From assembly GCA_964023205.1 (NCBI GenBank), contig OZ026834.1, forward strand, positions 46,505,909 to 46,569,908: a stretch of 64,000 bases of DNA, read 5' to 3'. Each line of letters opens with the position of its first letter. Position 1 is the first letter of the stretch. The notes beneath the pieces are model-generated. The model made no database searches. It saw only the letters and a list, made by a program, of their open reading frames with translations, and was not told where the DNA came from. This document shows, piece after piece, positions 1 to 11,669 of the stretch. The stretch is from Lutraria lutraria. Lineage: Eukaryota; Mollusca; Bivalvia; Venerida; Mactridae. The translations under genes and the position numbers were made by a program.

Positions 1-565
1 TTCCGTGATCAAATATAGCTGTTCCGTGTTTTCTTGTATGTTCCGTGGTATAATACCACTGTTCCGTGTTTTCTTGTATATTCCGTGATCAAATATAGCT
101 GTTCCGTGTTTTCTTGTATGTTCCGTGGTATAATACCACTGTTCCGTGTTTTTTGTATATTCCGTGATCAAATATAGCTGTTCCGTGTTTTTTGTATATT
201 CCGTGATCAAATATAGCTGTTCCGTGTTTTTTGTATATTCCGTGATCAAATATAGCTGTTCTGTGTTTTTTGTACATTCCGTGATCAAATATAGCTGTTC
301 CGTGTTTTCTTGTATGTTCCATGGTATAATACCACTGTTCCGTGTTTTCTTGTATGTTCCATGGTATAATACCACTGTTCCGTGTTTTCTTGTATGTTCC
401 ATGGTATAATACCACTGTTCCGTGTTTTCTTGTATGTTCCGTGATCAAATATAGCTGTTCCGTGTTTTCTTGTATGTTCCATGGTATAATACCACTGTTC
501 CGTGTTTTTTGTATATTCCGTGATATAATATTACTGTTCTGTGTTTTCTTGTATGCTGCGTGATA
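1..565. repeat. 40-bp minisatellite with two alternating unit types
   Basis: About 14 head-to-tail units of 39-40 bp, with the window edge cutting the array on the left. Each unit has a constant half (GTTCCGTGTTTTCTTGTATG) and one of two variable halves. Type A carries TTCCGTGATCAAATATAGCT; type B carries TTCCRTGGTATAATACCACT, which contains a perfect 7-bp palindrome, GTGGTAT-a-ATACCAC. The array begins strictly ABAB, then runs as A units of 39 bp (about 141-300), then B units, then mixed. Open frames across it on both strands are artefacts of the stop-free 39/40-bp period. Confidence 0.95.
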
Positions 566-567
566 TA

Positions 568-1393
568 TACTGTGGTATCATTAATTTTCGTTGGGGATTT
601 AATTTCGTGGGTCAGCTCATCCACGAAATCAAATCCCCACGAATATAAATGCCGAGATTTCAGCCAACTATCCGAAAAAGTGTATAATCCGAAATTGGGC
701 TACTGACAATACAACTTTCGGTTTATACTGGAACTGACAAATAACTATCTATCTTCGACAATGTATAATTGTTTGAACATAATATCTACCATATCCAATA
801 GAAAAGATTCAGTATTCATATACTGTTTAATGATAATTGCTTCTTAATGAATATTTACATATCGATGCAATGCACTATAAACGTATCTGCATTAGGATCT
901 GGAAGTCCGGGAGATGACTGCTTTACTGGTATTCAACCATGCATTAGCGACATTGTATTTATAAAATTGTTGTTGACAATGTGAAGTTCAGAAAAGTGTA
1001 GTGATGTGAGTTCTCGTAATTTACACACTAGAGGGACAGAAATAATTATGAAGGTCATGCTGAAATAATGTTGACATAATGGACTCGATGTCAATAGAAA
1101 GGTGTGAACCCCTTGAAGGTTTAGGTGTCCGTCAATTTGCAAAATGCCAAGTGTCAAAACGATCTGTATATTCAAGTTTAACATCTGGAGCTGTTAGTGT
1201 AACTTTTGACATGTGAGAGTAAATTACCTGTATTTTTCTATTCTAATAAGGTTATTTTGTTTAGGAAAACGACAGAAAAGAATTTTGATTTTTTCCTCAA
1301 AATTTAAAATCCACGAATTAACGTCCCCACGAAATAGCCATTTTAGTAAAAATCACGAAATTGAGCCCAACGAAAATAAATGAAACCACAGTA
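568..1393. mobile_element. MITE copy 1 (TACTGTGG family), split by an insertion
   Basis: The left end (568 to about 654) and right end (about 1281-1393) match the two halves of the intact relatives at 5220-5430 and 53919-54130. The termini are inverted repeats starting TACTGTGG, followed by a conserved block ending TTTTCGTTGG. The flanks are TATA on both sides, consistent with a TA-type target duplication. Between the halves lies about 620 bp absent from the other copies. No transposase is encoded. The name is descriptive only. Confidence 0.8.
655..1280. other. About 620-bp insertion inside MITE copy 1
   Basis: This block interrupts the MITE between its CCCCACGAAT-type left half and its right half. 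I see no convincing coding potential; the only long frame, on the minus strand near 933-1184, resembles nothing I recognise. No clear terminal repeats or target duplication mark its borders. Confidence 0.5.
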
Positions 1394-1425
1394 TATAATT
1401 GTAAGTTCCGTTCCGTGTTTTAGTA
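1394..1425. repeat. Minisatellite unit remnant on the far side of the MITE
   Basis: After the MITE ends, a GTTCCGTTCCGTGTTTT stretch resumes the constant half of the 40-bp unit. Joined across the MITE, the two flanks reconstitute one degenerate unit, so the MITE inserted into the last unit of the array. Confidence 0.7.
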
Positions 1426-1497
1426 ATGGGCTACCGAAGAGCTTCCTTTAACCTTCCGACTGCAAAAATAGTTCTAATTTTACAATTCAATGGCATA

Positions 1498-1588
1498 CAT
1501 TCGAATAAACTGGTTCCCGTTGACTTGTGTGTACAAAGCCTTTTTTGGTGCACTGCATCATGGAACGGGAACCAGTTTAACATTCGAA
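1498..1588. repeat. Palindromic insert bordered by ATTCGA
   Basis: AAACTGGTTCCCGTT (left) and AACGGGAACCAGTTT (right) are inverted copies about 45 bp apart, and ATTCGA stands on each side. The surrounding sequence (1445-1640) resembles 25780-25880, which lacks this block, so the two loci look like a filled and an empty site. Confidence 0.6.
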
Positions 1589-1689
1589 CAACAAATAGTA
1601 TGTGCCTTTAAGTCAAAACTAGATGGATGTGCAAAATTGAGTTACAGCCCTAAAAATATGCAAAATAAAACAGATTCATAAAAACAACA

Positions 1690-3021
1690 CAGTGGAGAAT
1701 AAATACTATTTGATGTAAATAATTATTTAGTTACTTTTGATGATCCCTATTTACGAAATATCAATGTTACGAAGTGGTCAACTTCTGACTACTTTCTAGA
1801 GCTTCAGTTCGATGTTCTGTCATCTGCCCACCACGTGTACAAGAAAAAAGAGCGATTTCAATACACACTAATACAGTCGATTAAAACAACTTATAACAGC
1901 TTTTTTGTATAGTATTCCTTCAACACAATAATCCAGTCACACTTATATATCCGAACATAAAATTCCACATTCAGAAAATGTATCTAACGATCAAAATTCC
2001 TTATTTTTACTGCACCAATACAAATCACTCCGTATGTATGTTCAGGAGCGTGTCGCAAATAAAAGAAATAATCTTTAATTGAGTACTTTGTTTTTCATAC
2101 GTCGTGGCGTTGAAAGATAAATCATTTGCTGCAGGTGTGCAGTCAGTTGAATAATCCAATTTATTATGGTAGTTGATTAACGAGAGAGAGAGAGAAAAAA
2201 CATAAACATACTGTTGATGAAGTAAAAACCTTCCTAATTAATATAAAATGAATAGAACAGAACGTAGTTTATTTTCATAACGTGTACTTATTATACAAGT
2301 GCATCGTTATATCTACAATATATCATTTATATATAGAAAATGTAACTCATTGGATAACTTATGGTTTACGTCTGTTATCAAATGAATCATAACTATTGAC
2401 AATTAAAGGTGTGTGGTGACAGAATATGACCAAACGAAAATAAATGACGATAAAAAATTTCCCAAACTAAAATATTCATTCATACCCATAAATGCTTCAC
2501 TGTCGTATGAATGTACTGTCAAATAAAACATGTTTAAGATATGTTGACACTCCAACTGAAGTTAGTTATGCTGCCCCATAGTACACCATGTTCGTATACG
2601 AATCAACCATGTTAATATAGACAAAAAAGTATTCCGAGAAAATCAGCACAAACAAATAATCCCACTTTCGATAAAATACTATCCTTCGCAATGCCATCGA
2701 CCCAAAATCTCAAAACCAAATCACAGGAACATATAAACGCAGTCTCCACTTCGGAACCGTCTTTAGCAAAAGTTGAAGGACGCTTCAAAACTGAACCGCA
2801 ATCGGCGACCATTGATCATTTATTTATCTGCGCTTGGACAGATATCCATGTATTTAATGAATAGATATACTCTTACTGTTGGTTATCTATGCGTTATTTT
2901 TCAATTATTAAATGCTGCCACTAATTTTTGTAGTAATTAGTACAGTATCGCAAAGGGTTGTTTGTAATGTTGCTCCATTGTAATGTCATCTAGATAACTG
3001 ACCAGTGCGTAACCACAGGTA
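1690..3021. other. Gene-free stretch with a likely LINE 3'-tail fragment
   Basis: No gene is supported. A GA-rich simple repeat lies near 2181-2196. Near 2250-2330 an AACAGAACGTAGTTTATTTT-type stretch resembles 14310-14490 and looks like the 3' end of a degraded LINE on the minus strand. The 66-residue minus frame at 2612-2812 has no recognisable domain. Confidence 0.4.
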
Positions 3022-3042
3022 ACTGTATCATGAATAGATTAT

Positions 3043-3074
<32 letters not shown>

Positions 3075-3950
3075 TTATTGATATGTTAACAAGGTATATT
3101 TCAACAAAAATCCCAAGATTTTTAAAGCATCAAAAAAAAAGTTTTGGCTAAAGATATTTCCAGTGATATATTATATTCATAAAACATATCGTTAAAACAA
3201 CATTCATGCAAAATCCCAGAGAAATCCGTCGCCTAGTTTACGAGTTATTCCACAAAATGTAAATCAATGCTTCGGGACGATCACTAAGGTGATTTTGACA
3301 TCCACTAAATTTACATAAAATAGACGATAATTAGTCTTCACGTTGTGTACAAACATAATGAACAGCTACACTTAAAAAACACAAATGTTGGAACACAGTT
3401 ACCCCCATGACAATTTGTAAATTCGTTACATGTGAATGTTTAAGCAATAAACAAACTTTCGGCTTTATTTTTTATCCTTGATAGACTCCATTTTGGTTCA
3501 TATGACGCGCGTGCTATCCAGTTTGTGACAACGATGTTCATTGGCCGATTTCAAAGGGGTTTTCCCAGGTGAAATGACGTATTTGGTTCCCGGCCAATGA
3601 AAACGAACGTTACAATATACACTGGGATTTCTCTAGAGTCATCGACAGAATTAAGTTTTTACGTTGATATTTAGATAAAATCGGAATTTAAACGTTGAAT
3701 TACATGTTATGAAGGTAAAATAATGTAAATAAATAAAGCTTTCAGTGCAGGAATATGTTTTTGTTCAATTACGGACGTAAAAAGTATATTCATTTGAATG
3801 AATTCACCGGAATCCTTGATGAAATTGAAAAACAAAAGTCACCTCAGTGATCGTCCAGAGAATTTTCGTTGAAATATACCTTGTTAATATATTAATAAAT
3901 CTTTTTTTTAATTTTTTTTTTAAAATTTTATTATCTATTCATGATACAGT
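3022..3950. mobile_element. Foldback/TIR element of about 930 bp
   Basis: The ends are inverted: ACTGTATCATGAATAG at the left and its complement ending at 3950. Further inward, TTAACAAGGTATATTTCAAC (about 3088-3107) pairs with its complement (about 3872-3891), and GACGATCACTnAGGTGA-type blocks near 3277 and 3850 pair again. A 24-A run (3051-3074) faces a T-rich run in the right arm. There is no coding capacity, so it looks like a non-autonomous DNA element. Confidence 0.75.
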
Positions 3951-4160
3951 ATATTTGGTGAAAACAATATCGTAACAAGAAGAGTGTTTTATATTGAATT
4001 ACACTTTTGTGAAGTTTTAGTTCAAATTATCATGTGGAAGCATTAGTTTCAAGGCATATGTCTAATTTTGTTGACTGATAAACCAGATCGAATTGAGGTT
4101 TATAAGTCTGAAAGTAAGTTCTACCGTATTAAAAAAAATATCATTAGATTGTTTTCTGTC

Positions 4161-4694
4161 GGACTAATAGTACTTTTGAACCTACTCTAAGTCAATCTCT
4201 ACCCAGAGTTATCGTTCCTTTCCAATCCACACATACCTCTGTCAACGTCTCAATGCCAAGATTCTTGGCAAACTACACTGTGATCGATAAACATGCTTTT
4301 GTGTATATTTTATAATTATTTGTTAGATGTCATCATGAAATATGTCATATTGTTTTAGAATAAGCTGTGTCATTAGGGATTATTTAACCTTGTAACTCTA
4401 AAAAATATTTGGCGGAATGATTGCGAAGTAAACAATTCAAAACACGGATAATATAATGAAGGGATACCAGGCTCGGATGTCAGTTTTTCTATCATTTAGT
4501 TTAAGTATGCGATTCTCTTCAGATAAACAAAACAACACAATCTATGTTAGTTTATTTTTTTGGTATTGTCACCGTTTTTAAATCACAAGTCTGTCACTGT
4601 AAAGCCGGACTACTTTTTAGACGTTGACAGAGGTTAGTGTGAGCGTAGCGGGAACGACAACTCTGGGTAGAGATTGACTCTAAGTTAGTAGTCC
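4161..4694. mobile_element. TIR element of about 534 bp starting GGACTA
   Basis: Arms of about 95 bp are inverted: GTCAATCTCTACCCAGAGTT in the left arm recurs in reverse complement in the right arm, as does CCTCTGTCAACGTCT. The interior of about 340 bp is non-coding. The spacing and lack of a gene fit a MITE. Confidence 0.75.
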
Positions 4695-5219
4695 ATTTAT
4701 TATCTAAGTTGTATATTGTTTACATGGTATTAGACACGTATGCTCAGGAATCCATTGGTCTCCTTAAGCATTTGATTTATATACAAAGTCACAGTTTCTA
4801 GTGCAGTGAGGACATCACCCATTATATATTATCAGACGTCCATTCTTCATCATAATTATGGCCAATAAAACTATGCATTGCAACCGGAGCAATTTTGGCA
4901 AGCACACTAGCATCATTATCATGTAATATATTGTTGTCAGGCAGATGCTTTGAATTCCGGTTACATTTGTACACAAAACTGTTACATGGAATCTTCTCAT
5001 TTTGGCTTGTTTTCGTTTTACTTAACTTTTTTGCATTATTTGTCTAATTTTAATTTCTTGGGTAACCTTGTGTTGGAATATTACAAAGCTATTCGTGCCT
5101 CTAGTCCGTCGGTATATGTAACACTTTGATTTCTTATATGTTTCATATCTTCACGGTCTTTAGTATACTTATAAATGGAATAATTCAAGTGTCAGGAAAC
5201 TGAATATACTGAAACTACA
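4695..5219. other. Gene-free stretch, nothing recognised
   Basis: AT-rich sequence between two TIR elements. The 61-residue minus frame at 4815-5000 has no recognisable domain and is probably spurious. Confidence 0.4.
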
Positions 5220-5430
5220 TACTGTGGAATCATTACTTTTCGTTGGGGATTTAATTTCGTGGATTTCGTGGGTCGGCTTATCCACGAAATCAAAACCCCA
5301 CGAATTAAAATGCAGAGAATGGGAATTATTTCTCAAAAAACAAAATCCACGAATTTATGTCCCCAAGAAATAGCCATTTTAGTAAAAACCACGAAAATTG
5401 TGCCCAACGAAAATAAATGAAACTACAGTA
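5220..5430. mobile_element. MITE copy 2 (TACTGTGG family), intact
   Basis: A 211-bp element with inverted ends TACTGTGG...ACTACAGTA and internal short direct and inverted blocks based on CCACGAAAT/ATTTCGTGG. It is the full-length reference for the split copy at 568-1393 and the copy at 53919-54130. Confidence 0.85.
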
Positions 5431-5529
5431 ATCAAAAGTATACATGTTCCTTTTTCCGGACAATAGTGAGTCTTCTTAACTTGAAGCTTATTGTATTTTT
5501 GAAATGAACTTCTAGATGGGAAAAACTAT

Positions 5530-5715
5530 TTGAGTCGTATAACAGTTAATAAATTTAGAAATGGTGTAAGTCGTTTCAGACGTTCTGTTAATGATTTGTT
5601 GATAAAAAGAAATAGATATGTAGAAAGACAATTAAGAATTTGTACCAAATTTTATATGAACTGCTTCAAAAATAAATATCATTACCTGTTGGACTTTCTA
5701 TTTTATAGAGAATAA
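5530..5715 (+). pseudogene. Possible decayed LINE reverse-transcriptase C-terminus
   Basis: A 61-residue frame ends in a C-x3-Y-x2-C...KYHYLLD-like stretch. This recalls the C...C...KYHYLFDC tail seen downstream of the LINE remnant at 20640-22174. The match is short, the frame starts and ends abruptly, and no other LINE sequence surrounds it, so this is tentative. Confidence 0.25.
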
Positions 5716-6204
5716 AGATCAACATTTTAACCAAGATTTAATTGTCATTTGACTTCTTAAGCAAAATTTAAAATGATTTTACATTTTCCCCAATGTACTT
5801 GATTTTAACGAACTACCTAAATTATTTATTATTCTTCAATTCTACGCTGGGAATTCTCTGAAAAACAACAACAACTCGGAGTTAACAAAATCATATTATT
5901 AAAACATACCATTACATCATTTACATTGTTTTTGTAAGTGAACGTGTTTAGCATAGATGACTTTTACATTACAATTTGATTTTTATCACCTTCACTGTTA
6001 AATTACTTTACATTACTTCTATTAATATCCATATTGGATTATTTTGAACATGTTTCAATTGTTTTTAAGCTTCACGGACGAAAGTTTTTTTACACACAGT
6101 TTTAAACCTTGTTACAATGCAAGTTTATTGAACTAACCTGAATATAAAGTTGTGAAACAGCTGCGTGCTTAGTTGGTTGTTTACTTGAAAAGTTTTTCAG
6201 TTAT
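5716..6204. other. Gene-free stretch, nothing recognised
   Basis: AT-rich DNA without ORFs, tandem repeats or inverted repeats that I can see. Confidence 0.4.
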
Positions 6205-6730
6205 TTAAAGGGGCATGCCCCAGGAACTGATGTGTCTTTTTTTCGTACACAAAAAAATGCGTTTGTCACTTGTAAAACCAATTATTACCTAAAAGGCAAA
6301 GAAGAATGTCCACTCAAAAATTACACCATAACGCGCACGTCGCTATTTATATGTCGGTTTGAATAAAAGGCTTACAGCCTTTTATTGACGACAACGATAT
6401 TTCTGATACGTCTGAGAGTTTAACTAAGCATGTGCGCTGCCTTTCAAGTCAACATAACATGAGAAATACTTACCATTTCAGTTTGTTGACATTTTTTCCG
6501 CGATATTTTCGGTTTTGACAGATACCGAAAGGGTCGAGTTGTGAAAATGACGAATAATTTCTGAGGCCGAAATCGGCAGGTTTGGTAAATCTTGAAATGT
6601 GTATTTTTAGTAAACTAGCGGGATGTTTTGTAAATATTTTACAGGGCTTTCATTAATTGATTTAGGCATTAAAATGATATCAATTTGATTGCTATTTGAG
6701 ACGTTTCAGTTCCAGGGCATACCCCTTTAA
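6205..6730. mobile_element. TTAA-flanked MITE of 526 bp with TTAAAGGGG termini
   Basis: The left end TTAAAGGGGCATGCCC...GGAACTGA and the right end form an imperfect inverted repeat of about 25 bp; both outer edges read TTAA. A smaller hairpin, ATAAAAGGC-ttaca-GCCTTTTAT, sits near 6365-6390. There is no coding capacity. TTAA edges are typical of piggyBac-type targets, but the family is not proven. It lies about 190 bp upstream of the G1 start codon. Confidence 0.7.
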
Positions 6731-6923
6731 GCACATGCAAAGATAACAAACTATAAAAAACATATGTACAAATACAAAATGCAGTACACTTATCGTACAA
6801 AACAACTTTCACCCAAGGATATGAAGTAGTAATTATTATAAGTTTTAGATTGCGTAAAAGTCAGCTTGCTTAACAACTTTATTAATTATTATTTCTTAAA
6901 ACCAATGAAATGAAACATTTATC

Positions 6924-9900
6924 ATGAAGTCCTGCATAGCGGAAGGAGGACTTCAAGGATGTGTTGTTGTAATGTCAGCATTTTTTATTCAGGTAATGAT
7001 TTCATGTGTTTGATTATTAGTTCATTGAAAACTGCAAAATGTCATCATGAAGAGTTCATATTTGAACAACAACGCACGCTTTTGTCCACTGGATATATAC
7101 CTACCAACGTTTACACACAGTAACGGGCTTGAGCTTGTAAACATGCAGTAAGCTCTATTCAAAACACCAAATAATATTAATCAAAATTACATTTCGAAAC
7201 AAAGATACATTTGAAGATTTGTAAACTGTTGTGATCAAATTGTTTGATGTACAGTCAGCAGATTTATTTTATGTAAATCTAATTGATGATTTTTCCGTAT
7301 GCTCGGCTATTGACATTTTTTGCGTTTCAACGTCAGTCAATATGCATTCTTTTATACAGTCTTTTTGTCGTAATTTAAATAATTCTGTTATCAATATTAG
7401 TTTACATACGAACAACCTAGTATAAATCTTGGAAAAGCTGTAGCTATATCTGGTATCTTTCTTGTAGTTCTTAGCTTTAGGAACTTCACAATCTTTTGGG
7501 GTGTACACAACTGAACTTTTAGCGACTTTTAAGGAAGATGCAGCGACTACATCTCTTGTGGGATCGTTAAATCTTGGTTTGTTACTAGGAGCAGGTAAAC
7601 ATCATTGTCATGTTACACAAACTATTTTCTTATTGATATTTTACGATTTATTCCCCACAATACAATCCGAAATTCATGTTTTATGTAATTTAACCTTGAA
7701 ATCATCTAAGCGTTGTTACACCAGTGACATCTTTTTATTGTGTCGCCTGACTAGTAGACATATAGGGATTACTTTGTCGGCATCGGCGGCGTCGTCCCCT
7801 TATGCTTTGACCGGAACATAACTTTGTCACCATAAGTTCGAATGACTTCAAACTTGGTGTGAATGTTTCTTGCAATGACCCGAAGTGCAGTGCAAAAGAA
7901 TCGTAACTCTAAGTTCTGCGATTTTATTATTATTCTGCTTTGGTAGATTTTATTAGAGCATTTCTTACAGACAGTGTAAACAGGCACAAAACTATTCTAC
8001 ATCAAAGCAAGGTTAAGTGCACTTTGCAACATTTTTGCTCATATGTCACGTAAACTATCCAGCGTCAGGCAACACATCCGACTCGCGGAGTTCTAGTTTG
8101 TGCACGTACGCGAATTCAATTACTGTATTGAAATGACTATACCTATAGGTTATAAATATGTTTTATATCATGCATACTAGAACCCTGAATGACAATATAT
8201 CATGAAGTATATTTATGTTGCTTATTCTTTTCGATGTCAAGACTGAGTGTTCTTGTACTTAAAACAAATGGTACATAGAACAATAAGTTCAATTTATTAC
8301 ATTATGGATGACTTTAAAATGTCTAGAAGATGCTATTGTAAAACTAAGAATCGTCTAAACATTTCGACAACAGTAACATTGTCTTGCTGTTTATTGCGTG
8401 ACTTTCTTTGTTCATTCAATGCTCCTGCTGGTGTGAACATGTTCTATGGGGTAAAAGTCCAAGACTAAGTCTAGTACATGAGTGCATTACATAAAAGGTA
8501 CTAGGATATCTAATCTATTTTTCTATTTTCTTTGATAACTTTTAAAAAATATGTTATTTGACAATGTTATAAAGAGTTTGCCACGCATTTAAAAAAATGG
8601 TTTACATGACAGAAAAGCCTATACATTCTATGCGGCTAAACCCTGTGTATCATAGATCAATAAATGATCATAATTGTATTATTTAATATGAATTTACGCA
8701 GGAAATTGCATTTGTTATTGTATTTTACATAATAGATTTACCAAAAAGCATGCGATATTAGCGCATTGTATGAAAATAAACACAAATTTCTGATTTTTTC
8801 AATGCTTCGGAGATTTATTACTTTCGAGCCCTTTTGGCAAAAAATCATGCTTTGATATATCCTTAATTGACATAACTTATATTTAAAATAGTCCCAATGT
8901 CAAACATAATAAAAGCAAAAAACACATACCTCACCCGACTTAGTGTTGCAAAACACGGCTTAAAGTAACCCTATGGTCTGAAAATGTTCACATTTCTAGC
9001 ATTATTCAGCCAATAAATACCTTATAGCTAATACTTAATTAAAATAAAACACCTTTTTCATTCTAAATATGATCTAGGAGATACAAAATATTGTTTAAAG
9101 AAAAAGAAAGAAAGAAAAAAGTTTGCCCCTACTGAGGTTTGAACCCACAGCTCTAAGTTTCAATACGGTTGACAACAATTCTAGCCTATTTTTAAATACT
9201 CTTCAATGCGAAGGAATGCGTTAGAATCCCAATATCTTAATCACAGGTCCTTTAGCAAGTCTTCTGATGAGGAAATACAGTCACCGACGAGTTGCTTGTC
9301 TTGGAGCAGTTTTGACAAATATTGGATTAATCGTTTTGCCGTTTGCACCTAATTTGGGATATATGTATGTATGCTATGGGATTTTGGGGGGTAAGTAATT
9401 TAATTCTATCAACCGTCCTGTATCTACCTACCCGAGAGATGTAACTGTTTTGGGGAATCACGTGATTACTATTCAGTGGCTATGGTTTTATATTGAGGTC
9501 ATATGTGAATCGGTTATTGGTGACTTAGAACCTTGGGCGAACGGTAAAATAACCATAATGTAGCTAAGAAATTAAATAGAGTTGTAAACTTTGAGTCGTA
9601 CAATCATCATGTAGCTAAGACTATCTTAAAGTTATCTATCTTTGTTACTAGTACTTTAGTGAACAATTCGGTATGAGAACAGTCAGTCGATATTTATGTT
9701 TATTTTTCTGCATTTGTAATTTTGTTTTGTTTTCCCCGGAGGGTAAAGAGCATACAGTTGGACCCCTGCAGGATTTTGAGTATGGGGATTTAAGGTAGCT
9801 AAGGGTTTTTAAAAGTAAGGATGTTTTTTTTTCATGTTTTATTCAAGAAATATTTTCTTACCTAGTATGTTCTTCAATCATTTCAGGATTAGGATATTGT

Positions 9901-11075
9901 TTAGTGTACATGTCATCACTTGTATTGTGTGGTCTATATTTTCCCAAACATCAAAGTTTAGCTACAGGGATAGCGGCAGGTGGATCTGGATTTGGTTCTG
10001 CGATATTTCCAGTAGCCATGTATAGTGTAATTCAATATTATGGTTGGCGGGGATCATTATTTATTATATCTGGAATTAATTTACATTTGTTCGTGTTAGC
10101 GTCATTGCTAAGTCCAGTTCCAAAAAAGATCGCACGATCAGATAACAATGAAACGACGGCCTCCTTGTGTAGTGAAGGACAGCTGACCCTTACGAAAAAG
10201 ATGAAAAAATATTTACTTAGTACTTTTACTCTGGATTTTACAATCTATTGGATAAGTTGTATATGTTGGAATGCAGGATCGGCCATTATCTTTCTTTTCT
10301 TTCCGGAGTATGCAATTACAGCAGGTTTAAGTAAGGAGTATGCTTCCGTGTCTTACACAATGGTTGGGGTAGGGACAGGTATAGGTTGTGTGTTTGGTGG
10401 AATGTTAGGTAATCTGAAATGTATCAACAGAATAATGTTATATTTACTGGCAAATGTTGTTACTGGCTTAATAGCATTGATAATTCCGCTGAAGATTACA
10501 CATACCTTACATGGTTTTATCATTGTTTGTACAGTATATGGTATAGCATTCGGAATAATTCTCAGTATGTTAGTGGTGGTAACATCAGATCTACTTGGAA
10601 TAAAAGCCCTTGGTGATGGAATGGGATTTCTTATGCTGTCTAATGGTATAGGTGCTATCGGTGGACCACCTGTTGCTGGTACGTCCTCCCGTATATTTCC
10701 TGCTTTTGTGTGGTAATAATTTTGATCAGTTCATTTTTATTTCGTTTCGTGTAATTCAAAAGCCTTTTGTATCAAATTGCTTTATCCTAATTGGGTACAA
10801 AAGGCAAAACTGTTAACGTTTGATTTCTTCAGTAACATTCCTCGACAAGTAAGTTTTATTTGAGACGTTGACTTATATTTCGGAGTATGTTAATTTGTGT
10901 GTCCTAGCTAATGTCAAATTGACCAAAAGGTGTTCTTCTCTGTGTTTTAGGTGTACTTATTAATATGTACGAAGATCTCGACCAAGCATTCTATCTATCA
11001 GGAGTTTTGACAATAGTGGGTGGTATTATTATGTGTATTGTAATAGGAAGAAGAAAATACTGCATTAGAAATTAA
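6924..11075 (+). CDS. SLC16-like monocarboxylate-transporter-like protein G1 (418 aa, 5 exons)
   Basis: Exons 6924-6992, 7468-7594, 9247-9390, 9887-10678 and 10951-11075 join in frame with GT-AG introns (phases 0,1,1,1) into 418 residues, close to the usual 12-helix MFS size. Exon 1 holds the start of helix 1. Exon 4 opens with the SLC16 helix-5 signature, here YFPKHQSLATGIAAGGSG (residues about 131-148), followed by a charged cytosolic loop and helices 7-11; exon 5 supplies helix 12. The family moves monocarboxylates or related small molecules across membranes; the substrate cannot be read here. Helix 1 has AEGGLQGC where classical family members have a D/E-G-G-W-G-W motif, so both tryptophans are missing. 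An in-frame TGA lies 15 nt before the ATG, supporting this start. G2 and G3 are close paralogs. I assign the family confidently, the substrate not at all. Confidence 0.9.
7735..8110. repeat. Degenerate dispersed repeat in G1 intron 2
   Basis: A locally GC-richer block (CGGCATCGGCGGCGTCGTCC) followed by AACATAACTTTGTCACC and ending near CTCGCGGAGTTCTAGTTT. The composition contrasts with the AT-rich intron, and I recognise the style as a dispersed molluscan repeat. No coding potential. Confidence 0.35.
9118..9195 (-). repeat. tRNA-like (SINE head or tRNA pseudogene) in G1 intron 2
   Basis: Read on the minus strand there is a box-B-like GGGTTCAAACC and a downstream CAGTAGGGGCAAAC resembling a 3' acceptor strand, just 5' of G1 exon 3. 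An acceptor stem does not close, so I do not call a functional tRNA. Confidence 0.3.
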
Positions 11076-11166
11076 TGGAAATATATCTGTATTTCCATCA
11101 ACCTGACATATCCAAACAATGTTTAAACCAAAATTGTTGAATACCGTCTTAATAGGTCTATGCTGT

Positions 11167-11176
11167 AATAAATAAA
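11167..11176 (+). terminator. Likely poly(A) signal of G1
   Basis: AATAAATAAA about 90 bp after the G1 stop codon, at a plausible 3'-UTR distance. No T/GU-rich downstream element was checked. Confidence 0.5.
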
Positions 11177-11289
11177 CACAAGGAAAACAAACGTGTTAAT
11201 GCGAGGAACCATACGGTATTTGCATCCCACCTCTCAAGGTACTACCTTCCATAACCTCATTAAACCAAACACATGTGGAAAAAATGTGG

Positions 11290-11490
11290 AGGTCAAAAGT
11301 CACAGATACTCTCCCCCCTGTCTTCTATTCATCAGTTGCGTATAGTATGTGTTTGAAAACTCAGTTCACGTGACAACGCAATTGTAACGATGTTTTGCGT
11401 AAGCAAGTCTCTCCGTGTCTTCTGTCCACCAGTTACGTTATAATATCATTATTTGTTTGAAAACGATTTTACGTACACAAGGCTATTAAT
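11290..11490. repeat. Degenerate direct duplication downstream of G1
   Basis: A segment containing GTCTTCTATTCATCAGTTGCGT...GTTTGAAAAC near 11310-11365 recurs as GTCTTCTGTCCACCAGTTACGT...GTTTGAAAAC near 11415-11470. This is a roughly 100-bp tandem duplication that has diverged. Confidence 0.5.
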
Positions 11491-11610
11491 TAATTATGCA
11501 TGCAGATAAAACATTTTGTTTTTTCCCAAATTATAAAACCAGTCAGACATGCGAAACTACATGATAAAGAACCGTAATAAAATACGTTTTTAAAAAGTGA
11601 TTAACAAAGT

Positions 11611-11669
11611 TTTTATTTTAAATATGCATGTGTGAAAGCATATTTTACACATGCATATTTAAAATAAAA
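11611..11669. repeat. Perfect 23-bp hairpin
   Basis: The arm 11611-11633 (TTTTATTTTAAATATGCATG then TGT) is exactly complementary to 11647-11669 across a 13-nt loop. It lies about 540 bp downstream of the G1 stop codon, outside any ORF. It could be a MITE core or cruciform-forming DNA, or part of a long 3' UTR. Confidence 0.85.

Noticed and set aside
89..563. Repeat-protein-like ORFs on both strands in the first 560 bp
   Set aside because: They are translations of the stop-free 39/40-bp minisatellite. Frames change where unit length shifts from 40 to 39, and no start, stop or splice context supports a gene.
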